DNA from: Ficedula albicollis | Taxonomy: Eukaryota > Chordata > Aves > Passeriformes > Muscicapidae | DNA length: 64,000 nt | Assembly (NCBI RefSeq): GCF_000247815.1 | Contig: NC_021673.1 | Coordinates: forward strand, 41,742,592 to 41,806,591 | Reading direction: 5' to 3' | Shown here: one piece after another, positions 37,041-48,395 of the stretch | How the letters are laid out: each line of letters begins with the position of its first letter | Position numbering within the stretch: the stretch's first letter is position 1 | Program-made: the position numbers and the translations under genes | Notes under the pieces: generated by a model | What the model was told of the DNA's origin: nothing | What the model saw: only the letters and a program-made list of their open reading frames with translations | Databases searched by the model: none

Positions 37041-40000
37041 GCAGAAAATAGTGATGGTTTTAGGGAACTGAGAAAAAGCAAGTTGTCGAGTTGAAATCAA
37101 ATTTCTGCACTATGAGACATCCTAAGCCTATCAGGGAAAAGTGTAGGTCGCCTTTACCAAACTGAAAGTTGGTTTTGTTTGGATATTTTAATTGAGTCAA
37201 CATTTCTCAGTGCATGAGTCAAATGACATTTGAGACTTCGGACAAGCACAGTGAGTGGCACAATCTGTTGTTGAAGAAATGGGAAGAGACTGAGAACTTA
37301 TACCCATAATAAATGTAGATATTTTTAATTTTTTCTTCTCCTGCTCTGAGAACTGCTTAAAATCAGAGGTAGGGGAAACATTGAAAAAAGAAATAGGAAT
37401 TAGATAGGAAAGGACTTACTGAATAATACTGGATTGCAGTTTTAAAAGTGATGGGTCTTTTGCTTATCTAAGCAGCAGGCCAGGTTTATCTATATACAGA
37501 TTCACTGTTTTTGAAGCCAAGTGGGCATTCTGGAGTTATTTTTACCTTTCAAAAAAGCTTCATAGTTTTGATTTTCCTTGTAGGAAAAATATGCCAGAAT
37601 CTCACTAGTTGCAAAAAAAATAGTTGTCATCTTTCAGTGAGTCAGAGGATTATAAAATTTCCATCAGTCCTGTGGTTCTAGGACCTCAAGTCATGGCAAC
37701 CAAGTGCACACTGGGCATTAACTGCTGTGGCATTTGCTTAGACAGGTGGCCAAACACCCCTGTGAGTGGGCTGATCAATTAGGACCTTTGCCTCAGTCTG
37801 CATAGGGTGTGAATATAGGGGTGTCCTGAGAGTTTAGTGCTCAGGCTTCAATTCAGCCTAAGGTACATATTGCCTCTTTGTAAGACCATGGATAGAAACA
37901 AATGTATGGCAATATTATGTTTCATAGATCCAAAAAATGTTGGGGTTTTGTACTCACTCTCAGCATGCTTAAGTAAGTTAATTCTCAAAACCAATCAAAT
38001 GTAAAGAAAATTGAATTTAAAGGGAAAAAAAGTCTGTAAATAAATTGGTAATTCTGAAAATTTCAAAATAGAATAAAGAATTTTCGCATTAAATATTCAG
38101 TTTATTTAGTAAATTTTGCCTCAAGTGGATTTGATTCATGTCTGGAAGATATTTTAATTGTAAGTTATATTAGATGCTTGTTAAATTAAATAAAATTAAA
38201 CAGCTTTTCCCATACTACCTCCCAAATCTGAAATCTAAAGAAAATGGAGATTTGATAAGGTATCAGAATCTGCAGTGAGAAAGTACAGAGTGCTTATTCT
38301 TCTTCCTTAGCATATGATTTAAAGCCCATAGTTGACATCCCAGAATGTTCCTGGCAATTCTTGCTCACCTTCCTGTGTTCTGAATGTTTTGTGTGCTCCT
38401 GGGATGCCAGTAATGTGGTGCTCAAAGCTCCTTTTGACCTGAAGAAGGTCTGGAATTCACCTCCTCACCAAGTTAAGGTTTGCAGGGTCCCATTCCTTCA
38501 GTCTTTCCATGGGCCCAAGGAGTTTTTCAAGTTGTGTGTAATGGTGACTTCATTAAGAAGTTCTCTCTCTTACGCAGTCAACTGGTTTTAGGAATGTAGA
38601 GGAGTATCTAGAATGGGACAGAGATGTTTTTAACGTGGGGTTTCACACCCAGCTGCCTGCAGTGAGCCCTGCCCCAGCTTCCCTGTCTCCCTTTTTTTGG
38701 TACAGTGTTCAGGGCTGTCAGGAGCATGAAGGTGACTGGCCCCACCTTGGCCAACTACCTCCATAGGCTTAATTTTAACCTACTCTGAAATTCTTATCCC
38801 CACCACATCAGCTTACTCTTGGGGAGGTTTTCTAGCTCTCCTACAAATGAAATTACATACATTGGTCTCACAAGGTTGGTTGTGTCCTCTTCTTCCTAAG
38901 TGAGGAATTACGTATGAACTGTAGTGACTTGTGTGGGCAATTTCTTTTTAAAAGCTGTTTTCTGTGATGAATGTGCTGGATGAGTTTGCACTGGAAGCAA
39001 AAATGTGGTGAGGTTTGTGATGGCTCATATCTTCTGTGGGCATCCTCTGGCACCCTGCCTGGGACCAGTGTGTTACTGTAGCTTGAGGGGTCTCGAAGAA
39101 AACATGAACTCTGGTTATTGTGAAATGCCCCAAATTCTGTGGTGATGATGCCACGCTGTTGTGGAAAGGAAAAGCCTTTACCAAATTTTGCATTCCGTGG
39201 ATTCTTTCAGCCACAGGACAGGAGGCACAACTCATCTTTATATATACTGGGTGGAGGAGGCAGAGCTTCCCCATGCACATCTACAAAAGATCATTGTGGT
39301 AACACGGGGAGATGATGAGCAACATTCCTAGGGAGCTCTGCCATCCCTGAATCCTCCATCCCAACAGTGCTTATGTCAACAGTGGCAGATTTCCTGCTTA
39401 ATTCTTCTATAAGAAAGATAAACTGAGGGAACTTGGGCTGGATCTTGAAAAACATTTTTGGTTGGGCTTTCTTTCTGCAGAATGAAAACACATCTGCTTC
39501 TGATCTCTGCTCGCCAAATTCTCAAGTGGAGAGGAGAGAGATGATATCGACGTTTAGTTTTGTTCTGTGCTGTAAATTCAGGTTCATGGGGGGCTTTTGT
39601 TGTAGCCAGGTTCTCACAGCAGTGCTGATGCCGGGCTGTGTGTGGACTGAGTGCAGAAAAGCAATGCAATGCAGCAAGTGCCTGCTGCATCTCATTTCCA
39701 AGACGCTTTCAGTCTGCCACGTGTAAACAAGCACCCAGAGAGTAAATTTAGTTTCTCAGAACCAAATATGTGTTTGTTCTTGCAAACATTTGGAAAGTTA
39801 AGTATCAGCCTCTTGGTCTGCGTTTTTATTCTTAACCTTCAAATGGACCAACAGCTCATTGTAGCCCCAAAACTGGCTATGCAAAAATATAAACACAAAC
39901 AATAACTTCTTCTCAAATTTATTTTTCCCCTCTGGTTTTTTTTTTTTTTAACCACAGAGTTGTTGTATTACGAACAGTAATTGCTGTCATATTTTGATCT

Positions 40001-40886
40001 GTGCTCCAAAATATTCTTATTAGAGGAATTGCAGTGTTTTATCATCCAGATCGCCCAGATTTAGTAATTTTAAGATCTAGAGTCTGTTCACATTTAGTCT
40101 CAGTACATCAATAAAATATGAATGGATTGGGTAATGAAGCAATAACACTAATTTATGTCAAAGGATACAGGCTATTGTTTACGAGTTTGCCAAAGTGCCA
40201 AAATACTTTATCTATAGAAAGAATTCTTCTCCCTTGTGGAGAAATAAATAATGCCTCAGGAATATTCTGTCATGGGAGCCTCCTGCCATGAAATAAATGG
40301 GAGGAGACAAGGCTGTGAAGGTTATTTTCCACTCTGGAAAATATTTATTTGATGACACAGCTCTTATTGCTAGTTTTTGTTTTTTAATGCTAGGGACTAA
40401 ATTTTGCCCTCCTGGCTGTATGTAAGAAGCCCTAAATTCAGAGAAGTTACCATATTTTAGACCTGAACCACAGGTAGTCTGTGGTTAAAGAGAAGATTGC
40501 TTATGAGGGATGAGCAGGTCCATCTGTGGTATAACAATATGTAGGCAGGAGAGGGTGAAGAGCTGAAGCTGGCAGCTCAGCAGCATTTATTACATCTATG
40601 CAGGGACCAAAACCCAGGCAGGCAGCAATGGCCAGGGTGCTCTCCATCTGCAAACAATGCTTCTAATTTCTGTGCCATTCCCCTCTCTCGGACTGGCTTT
40701 TGCTGGGGCCATTCATCATCAGGTGAGATGATCTTCAGGCTTTCCTAACGACATGTTCTCTAATCCACTTCATTATTTCGACTTCATCACACTTCAAAAT
40801 AAGCTACTTTACACCTGACCAATTTGCTTTTGAAATTTCCTGTTCCTAATGGTGGTAGTGCAGACTATTTCAGTCTGTCTTACTGG
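37041..40886. other. Intronic stretch without recognised genes
   Basis: AT-rich sequence with many short non-coding frames. The segment GGGACTAAATTTTGCCCTCC at about 40393-40412 resembles the 'ggccaaattttgccctca' wording of old sauropsid repeats, but too little is left to define an element. Confidence 0.35.
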
Positions 40887-42214
40887 AAACAGGAGATGCT
40901 ATGATTAGTGAGAAGATTTTCAGGCTTCTAGTATATGTTACCCTGGCTGATGACTGCTAAACTCTCAGTGCTCTTGAAGACAGCCAGAACAGTGAATTGC
41001 TGGAGCTTTTTCTTTGCTTCATTGGTTGGTTTTAATTCAGAAAACTGTATAAAGTGAGACCTACTTTGCAGATAATGTGCAATAAAGAACTTCTTCCTCT
41101 TCCTGTGGATGCTTTGACTTCTCTGTATTGTCTACCTGTAAATATTTATAAAATTCTAAAATCTGCACAGTCATGATTTGGAAGAGAATTGGAATAGAGG
41201 AAATTGAGCCAAATTTTGCCTGTGCTTTCATTCTATAGTTCTTTAATGCTGAGTGCCAGATTCAAGGGAATTGTGAGCCTCAGGAGTATTTAGCCTACTG
41301 ATTTCAACAGCTTTGTCTGTGAAGCAAAGATCTCAAAGTATTTTATGGATCCATCAAATCCCAATTTCAGTCTGACTGTTGAATGACTACTGTGTCTGTT
41401 GGAGAACTGGGTTGGAACTTTTTTAATAATTTCCATTTTTCCCAAATGACCTGTTTTTTTTCCTGTGTGAAATGAAAGGGTATGCAAAACACAATTACAC
41501 CTTTTCCCCTTGTAATAAAGATATAATTTAGAATAAATTAAGTTCAATGCAAACAGGAGATGCTATGATTAGTGAGAAGATTTTCAGGCTTCTAGTATAT
41601 GTTACCCTGGCTGATGACTGCTAAACTCTCAGTGCTCTTGAAGACAGCCAGAACAGTGAATTGCTGGAGCTTTTTCTTTGCTTCATTGGTTGGTTTTAAT
41701 TCAGAAAACTGTATAAAGTGAGACCTACTTTGCAGATAATGTGCAATAAAGAACTTCTTCCTCTTCCTGTGGATGCTTTGACTTCTCTGTATTGTCTACC
41801 TGTAAATATTTATAAAATGCTAAAATCTGCACAGTCATGATTTGGAAGAGAATTGGAATAGAAGAAATTGAGCCAAATTTTGCCTGTGCTTTCATTCTAT
41901 AGTTCTTTAATGCTGAGTGCCAGATTCAAGGGAATTCTGAGCCTCAGGAGTATTTAGCCTACTGATTTCAACAGCTTTGTCTGTGAAGCAAAGATCTCAA
42001 AGTATTTTATGGATCCATCAAATCCCAATTTCAGTCTGACTGTTGAATGACTACTGTGTCTGTTGGAGAACTGGGTTGGAACTTTTTTAATAATTTCCAT
42101 TTTTCCCAAATGACCTGTTTTTTTTCCTGTGTGAAATGAAAGGGTATGCAAAACACAATTACACCTTTTTCCCTTGTAATAAAGATATAATTTAGAATAA
42201 ATTAATTTCAATGC
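40887..42214 (+). repeat. Tandem duplication, 664-bp unit, two copies
   Basis: Copy 1 is 40887-41550 and copy 2 is 41551-42214, both starting AAACAGGAGATGCTATGATT. About five substitutions are visible (for example AATTCTAAA/AATGCTAAA, AGAGGAAA/AGAAGAAA, AATTGTGAG/AATTCTGAG), about 0.75 percent. Confidence 0.97.
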
Positions 42215-42428
42215 ATACATTACAGTTACAATAGCCCCATGAACACGTAATTCTAAGTTTGTTTTTAAATTAAATAAATTATTAATGACAAAAGTAATTT
42301 GATTGGTATTTTATTTCATTCCATACATTACAGTTACAATAGCCCCATGAACATGTAATTCTAAGTTTGTTTTTAAATTAAAAAAATTATTAATGACAAA
42401 ACTAATTTGATTGGTATTTTATTTCATT
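42214..42428 (+). repeat. Tandem duplication, 108-bp unit, abutting the 664-bp duplication
   Basis: Copy 1 is 42214-42321 and copy 2 is 42322-42428, both starting CATACATTACAGTTACAATA. Three substitutions are visible (CACGTAA/CATGTAA, AAATAAAT/AAAAAAAT, AAAGTAA/AAACTAA). It starts exactly where the 664-bp duplication ends. Confidence 0.95.
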
Positions 42429-42570
42429 GATGCAGTTTAGATACAGAATAGCAAAATCATTGCATGCAGAAGTAATTTTTTATCTGCAAAGAATTAGGTT
42501 TAGCTCCAGTTATTAAGTTAGGCTTTAATAATATTTTCACCATCTTTAAGCAATATTGCAATTCTTAGTA

Positions 42571-42752
42571 GTGTCTTTCATCCAGTAATCACAGAGCATT
42601 ATATATGCCTTAAGAAGGTAAGGAAGAATCATTAAAGATTAGTAAACTGAGATGTAAGGAACTTAAATGACTTGCTTGGAGTAGCGCAGTGATTTTGTGG
42701 TGCAGAGAGTGTAACCTGGCAGCTCTGACTCACTGGGCTTCTTGTATCCAGC
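42571..42752 (+). repeat. MIR-type SINE relic
   Basis: GTGTCTTTCATCCAGTAATC (from 42571) matches the 'ctttcatccaaagatctc' block. AGTAAACTGAGATGTAAGGA (from 42641) matches 'gaaactgaggcacagagag', and ACTTAAATGACTTGCTTGGA matches 'ttaagtgacttgcccaagg'. GTGTAACCTGGCAGCTCTGA then CTCACTGGGC matches the 'aacccaggtctcctgactc' end. The order and spacing are those of a full MIR/Amniota SINE body. Recognised from recalled consensus wording. Confidence 0.65.
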
Positions 42753-45700
42753 AAATCACTTTTAAAGGCCTTGGAAGGAATTCAGAGAAATCAAAATCCT
42801 CCTGAGGTGTGTTCTGGTTTTCTTGATTGAAAGAACTGTGAGGGAATAGACTTTGAACCTTATTGTCTGTGTTCATCTTCTGAGTTTACTCACGTTTTCA
42901 CATGCCATTCCTCTACAAATTGAAAAAGTTGCCAAGAGGTGAGTTGGTGCTTCTAGAGAAACAGTCTAAGAAGCTCTGTTACTGTGCAGAGGGGTTAGAA
43001 AACTCAGACTCTTTTACATCTGTTTATTTTCTCTTATATGTCTAGGGAAAGACCTGACTATGTAGAGAAACATCCAAGAGCAGCTGTCTTGCAGGCCTTC
43101 ACTGGCCAGATGGGAGATGGGCAATAGACATGGCTGAATTCTGCAAAAGCAGTGAATGCCCTACAGACTTGGGAAGAAAATTATGACTCGAGTTCCCTTG
43201 ACTGCAGCGTTTCTAAAATACATGAGGTGTCTGTGTTGCCCACTTCAGTGTTCATCTTTTATTCACTTTCCTGTTCGACCTGTCTACGGATGAGAAATAC
43301 AGTTTACCTTCTGGTGCTGTTCCTCACTGAGGAATCAAACCAGAGGCAGGAGAGTTGCTGTTACTTTGATCTAATTTTTATCCCTATATTTCCCTTACTG
43401 CTCTGCTTTATCTTCCTATATGATGATCGTCTTTTGCTCAACAGATTTTCTGTTCACTCAGCTCCGAAATCCCATCAACAGACGAAAGTTTGGTGGTGTT
43501 CTCTCATCCTCTCTATAATTGGCTAGTAAGAACTCTCCAGCTCTCAAAAATTACTCCTTCATACAGTAGGATGTAGAGAGAACAGTGTTCTCCTAATGTG
43601 AGCTGTAAAGGGGTATTTGAACAATTTATTTGTATTTACTTTGTCTTATTTTATTTTTCTCAATTGGGAGTGAAGGGAATTGTGTTGTAATTGGGCACTT
43701 AGATGAATCTAGCAGCTGGAAAACACTCCATTCAGAGGGAAATGGATAGTGTGTGTTCACAATTGCTTAAATAATGCACGTTTTAATGTAGAACTGTGTG
43801 TTGTACTCATTTTTTCATATAAAATATGAACTATGATAGGAAAAGTCAACATATCAGTGTTAACAGGGAATCTTTCCAAGACCTCCCTTTCAAGTGGATA
43901 AAAGAGTACAAATCTGGGATAGCCAAAGGTGACTACAAACAAATTGGCTAGTCCATTAGCATAGCTGTCCAGCTGCATCCTAGGCTCTGAGGCCACTCCA
44001 AAACCACAAGCCCGACCGCCTCAGAAGCCTGCCAAGGAGCCAGCTGCTGCTAATAAAGCAGACTCTACAACTTGGCATCTGGGGCCTGTGATTCCCATCC
44101 AAAAGAAATTGTATGTGAAAAATATTTGAGATTTGTCTTTTTAAGTAGTGTTTTGCTTTGGAAGGAAAATACTTTAGTCTAAGCTTGCAACTAGTGAAAA
44201 AACTACCTAAGAGTACTTGGTTGCCATGGAAAGATAAATACTGTTCTTGTGTAAGGACGTTGGATGTTGGAAGGAGGAGCGTTGTTCATTTAATATCTGA
44301 GAGGCTTCTGGTTCAGTATTTCTGGGTTATTTACTTAGAAAAACCAAGGTGTATCTCATTATTCATGCTTAGCTGTGTGCAGTTTCATGGGACACTTTGT
44401 TTCAGAGAACTGACTGTAAGGTTTAAGCAGAAGGGTGCATTCCTGAGAATGGATAAGAATTAGCGCGTAATTTTTTTCATTTTTAAATCATGAAAAAGGA
44501 GAAATTTCATTCATTTTTCAAAGATGAAAACAAATCCTATTAGCCATCCATGCTAAATTAATAAGCTGCTTGGAATGATCTACAAACCAGTTCATTCCCC
44601 ACACACTCTCCACTGAATAATGAAGCATGAGAATTGAAAAATGAATTGGTTGCATTGGTTATGTGAAAAATTAATGGTAAAACCAGCTCTGAATTCCAGC
44701 TCTCTTTTGAAGTGAAACATTTTGCTTTTGCGTTTTTATTTTTTTTCCTAGAGGTGTAGGTCCTGTATGTACTTGGTTGTGTTGGCAAAACCTCTTTTTC
44801 AGATTTCCACAGATGTCTGAGTGTTTTGAACCAGTCTTGACAGTGGTGCTCCTTCAAGGCAGAGAAGTGCTTTGCCCCCAGCCATGGAGGGCAAACATCA
44901 GAACAAGGCACGAATTTCCTGCTACCCAGTGTGCAGGCGGCCCCCAGACAGTGCCCCACTTTGGCATTGTCCAGGATCCTGTACCAAGTGGTACACATCT
45001 GGCATCACCATTATGTTGCCAGTCATTTCTTTCACTCTTGGCATTTACCAAACCAGATCCTTTGCTCATTTAGAGGCAAAGTGCATACTTCTGCAATCAG
45101 TCATACACTCAGCAGCTCAGGGAACAAGAATTGGAAGCTTTCTTCTGACCTGAAGCTTTTAGTCTGGCAACCAGCCAGAAGATGTCATCAGTCTCAGTAC
45201 AGGCAATTTGGTAATCTTTCTGCAGATGGTATTCTGGGGTGCTGGGTATGCATGGAAATTACTGTGGGCTGCTGTGGCTGAGATTTATTAGAGAAGAGGG
45301 TTTGGAGTGTAGCAGTGTTTGCTGGGCTGAGAAGATCAGCATCCTCCAAAGTGGAGGGTGGCTGCCTCTCTGCCCACCTTAAAGCATCTCCAAGGATACT
45401 GCTGTGAACCCAGGCACCCATGTGTGCCTGTCGTCTGAGCAGCTCTTACTTGAGGGACAGCCTGTCGTATGGCCTCATTCTCTGCATACTGAGAACTTTT
45501 TTTTTCTTTTTTTTTTAATAGCTGTGGCCTCAAAATAGGTGTAAATGTGATTTGTGTTCACTTCTACATCCCCCTTCAGCTGGCTGAGAGGGATAAAATG
45601 TCTTAAGCTTAAATTAGCATTAGGCCCCCAGTGTTTTCCTCTCTGTGAGGATAAAGATCTTATAATAGAATGCAAATTGCTCTTTGCATTTCAAAAGTAA

Positions 45701-47048
45701 ATTTCCACTTTTTTTTTTTCTTTTTCTTGCTTATTAGGTTGGTGTGAGAATAGGACATTTATTCATTATTCCCTGCTAAGACATATATAATAATAACAAT
45801 TAATAATTGAAGTACATAGCATTTCATTGCCTTATGGAAAGATCTTTCGCTGCCTTACATCATTTATGTGCATGGTAATATGGGAGGTATAGGGTAAAGC
45901 AGTAACAATGTAACCTTGACCTCTGTTTGTCTTTTTACTTAACCTTAGCAATGCTTAAAATGTGCTAGATTACCATGGGATATTTCCTGAGCTCTTGATA
46001 GATTAAAGCCCAACATGTTATACACAGTCATACCTGATTCTTCCGTGGCCCTGCAGTGCACAGAGATTTAAATATGCTTTCAAACAGGATATTGTAATAT
46101 GTAGATGCCTACATATTTAATACAGGTTAGTGTTGTCTGCAGTGTTATCCAGCTGGGCTGTGGCCATGGCATGGAGCTGATTTCCAAGATGTGTCCCCAG
46201 TGTTTGGGCTCATTTGAGGTTGCCTGTGCTGGTACTCACGGTTGCTGCTTCAGCTCTCTATTTCTGGGAATGACATTGAAGCTTGAGTGGGTGGGGATTA
46301 CCCAGTGATAAAATGTGTATGCAGAGAAATATGATCCGTATGCATTAAGTGCTTTTGATTGTCAGCAAAAGTATCTGTGCAGAGACTTGGGGAAGAGAGC
46401 TCATTGCCCTTTCTCTTTTACTGGAGATGAGAGTGAATGTCATTACTTGCTAGCATGGTGATCACACTAAAAAGCCAGTATTTTTTCTTTTAATGGCTCC
46501 TACTTGCTCAAATTACAACCAGGTGAGATTGCAGAGGAATTCTGATGTCTTGACACTTGGTGCTGTGTTCCTTCTCTCCTGGTTTAAATGGGAGTACTGG
46601 CAAGAAGGAAAGAGGAGGCCAGGAGGAAAGGCATCAGTGCAAGTGTGGCATTTCATTTCATTGAAATGTCTGATCGTCACCTGTCATTGATGCTCCCCTT
46701 ATATTCTCCAACTTTTCTTTTTTTCCTTCATCTAAATAAGGGAGTAAACAAAGGGACTTGTTTGAAAGAGTTTAGAGCTACTAATTTAGAAACATCCATC
46801 TACCAAGACTGTGATTTAGTGTATGCATAATTATAAGCACTAAAGTAGAGCCACTGACATTAAAGGGGGCAGTTGATTAGCATGACCAGAATTACTCACA
46901 GACTTAAATATTTTCTGTGTTCAAGGCCTAAATGCAGAACAAGCATATTAAAAGTCACTAAAGTGTCATTGCTGCTATAATGAAAATTGCAGATGTTTCG
47001 CTTTTATTAGTCCATTAGCACAGCATGGTTAACTTAGCATTGGTCCAA
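42753..47048. other. Intronic stretch without recognised genes
   Basis: AT-rich DNA. At about 45800-45900 a CATAGCATTTCATTGCCTTA segment followed by AAAGATCTTTCGCTGCCTTA may be a third, poorly preserved MIR-type SINE (weak). A T-rich tract lies at 45498-45517. A 35-codon Pro/Lys/Ala-rich open stretch near 44000-44110 was not recognised as any protein. Confidence 0.4.
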
Positions 47049-47170
47049 CATTTACCTGCTGTTGTCGCTACACATAAAGCTGTGTGCTGATCAGGTTGTG
47101 GAAATGCATTTACCTGCTGTTGTCGCTACACATAAAGCTAGCAGAGTGTGCTGATCAGGTTGTGGAAATG
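47049..47170 (+). repeat. Tandem duplication, 58-bp unit, two copies with a 6-nt insertion
   Basis: Copy 1 is 47049-47106 and copy 2 is 47107-47170, both from CATTTACCTGCTGTTGTCGC to TTGTGGAAATG. Copy 2 has an extra AGCAGA. Confidence 0.95.
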
Positions 47171-48175
47171 GGATTTTCTCCCTCTCAGCAGGCAGTTACA
47201 TTCCTGGAGCTCTGACTCCAGTTCCCCTGGCTGCCCATCTGGAGCTTGGTCCTCAGGATCTTCCAGTTCCTGCAAGTTCTTCCCTAGGTTTCAGCTTTTC
47301 TGCATAGGTCACAGTGGTGACAGGATGGCCTCCTCCTTCCAATAGCTCCTTTGTTCTCCTGGCAAGCACCCTGTGCTGTGAGTAAATACTCCAGTGGTCA
47401 GAGAGCCAGGGATGGTTGCAGCAACTAAAATTCCCCGTTGTTGCTTCAGATCAGAGATATTTAGGTAATTTTTCTAGCCTGTGGGTGTCTTTTTTTTCAC
47501 AGCGTGTATTTACCAGTGAGTTAGGGGAGAATGCTTTTTTCCCTGTGAGAATGCCTCCCTTCTTAAGCAATATCTCTCAGTTGCTGTGTGTGGTTTGTGG
47601 TTGTTCAGAAGTGGGTATGATTTTGAGAGCAGAAGGTCTTGGCCTGATCATCTTTTCCAAACCCTGTTTCTCTATTGCGAAAGACATCCGTAACAACAGA
47701 GTGTTTTCAGGCTGCTTTGGAATTTTTTTTCCTCTCTCAGACTAGCAAACCCTCTGCCACCTGACTGTGTGTGTGCTGGGTGCTCCTCATGTTTAGAAAA
47801 GACTAACTTGGCTTCTGGTACCAGCTTCTGTACCTTTGGCTAGATATTCTTATTTGTGTTTTAGCATACTCCTAGAGCAGACTGTGCTTAATTTCTTTTC
47901 TTTAATACTGGTTTCTCCTTGAGTATATTTCATTTCACAGCTTTGTTTTTGGTGATCTAGCTACTTTAATTCCAAATTAAAAAGTATAGCAGAATAATAT
48001 ATTTAATAGATGTGGCTGAACCCAAAATGTTGGTTGGTCCTGTTTTGCTTTTTCCCAGGCACTGCTGGCTGGGAGTGGGTGCAGGTGCCATAGGGGTGGG
48101 CAGCTGGAAGTGGTCAGGGAGGGCAGGACAAGCATAACGTAGTTCTGGATTTACCTAGGTAAGGCACACGCTATT
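47171..48175. other. Intronic stretch just upstream of the RBMS3 exon
   Basis: No additional exon was recognised. A GC-richer patch at about 48050-48140 precedes the polypyrimidine tract. Confidence 0.45.
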
Positions 48176-48222
48176 TTGCCTTTTCCAGTAACAGCCTTTT
48201 TGTTTTGCTCTGTTTCCAGCAG
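48176..48222 (+). other. RBMS3: 3' splice site of the RBMS3 exon, with tandem CAGCAG acceptor
   Basis: A T/C-rich tract runs from about 48176 to 48217 and ends in TTTCCAG at 48219. A TAAC at 48189-48192, with its A at 48191 (29 nt before the exon), is a reasonable branch point. Two AGs lie 3 nt apart (48218-48219 and 48221-48222), a NAGNAG acceptor. The upstream AG gives an exon starting with Gln; the downstream AG would remove that single Gln and keep the frame. I chose the upstream AG because, as I recall them, RBMS1 and RBMS3 proteins both have Gln at this position. Confidence 0.85.
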
Positions 48223-48389
48223 TCCTATGCACCAGCTCCCCACCCCATGGCTCCTCCCAGCCCCAGCACAAACAGCAGCAACAACAGCAGCAACAACAGC
48301 AGCGGAGAGCAGTTGAGTAAAACCAACCTGTACATCCGAGGCCTTCCACCCGGCACCACCGACCAGGACCTCATCAAGCTGTGCCAGCC
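48220..48389 (+). CDS. RBMS3: RBMS3 internal coding exon (probably second coding exon): linker plus start of RRM1
   Basis: Seen: an open frame of 56 codons plus two bases of a split Pro codon, beginning in phase 0 with Gln-Ser-Tyr-Ala-Pro, between a consensus AG acceptor and a GTAAGT donor. Residues 1-17 are Pro/Ser-rich ([12 protein letters not shown]). Residues 18-28 are an uninterrupted Asn/Ser run. Residues 34-57 begin an RRM: LYIRGL at residues 37-42 (48328-48345) is the RNP2 strand, followed by the [15 protein letters not shown] helix region. Known: RBMS proteins (MSSP family) carry two RRMs and bind AU-rich RNA or single-stranded DNA; RBMS3 is mainly cytoplasmic and is reported to stabilise target mRNAs such as Prx1. 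The PGTT, EQLSKT and QSYAPAPHP wording fits RBMS3 better than RBMS1 or RBMS2, from recall of those proteins. The RNP1 strand and RRM2 must lie in exons beyond this window. Assignment to RBMS3 rather than a paralogue is the main inference, and I am fairly sure of it. Confidence 0.93.
48271..48303 (+). repeat. RBMS3: In-exon (AACAGCAGCAAC)n microsatellite-like repeat encoding Asn/Ser run
   Basis: Two full 12-nt units and a partial third (AACAGCAGC) encode [11 protein letters not shown]. All Asn are AAC and all Ser are AGC, so the DNA repeat is pure and in frame with a 4-codon period. The run sits in the flexible linker before RRM1, where length changes of whole codons are likely tolerated. Confidence 0.9.
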
Positions 48390-48395
48390 GTAAGT
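48390..48395 (+). other. RBMS3: 5' splice site (GTAAGT) of the RBMS3 exon
   Basis: The sequence CAGCC followed by GTAAGT matches the intron side of the donor consensus perfectly. The last codon is split after its second base (CC), so the next exon must supply the third base of a Pro codon. RRM1 would then continue into its first loop there. Confidence 0.88.

Noticed and set aside
43990..44110. Pro/Lys/Ala-rich open stretch resembling a chromatin-protein pseudogene
   Set aside because: It is only about 35 codons between stops, and no family could be matched.
48155..48349. Minus-strand frame with a run of Cys across the RBMS3 exon
   Set aside because: It is the antisense shadow of the AAC/AGC coding repeat.
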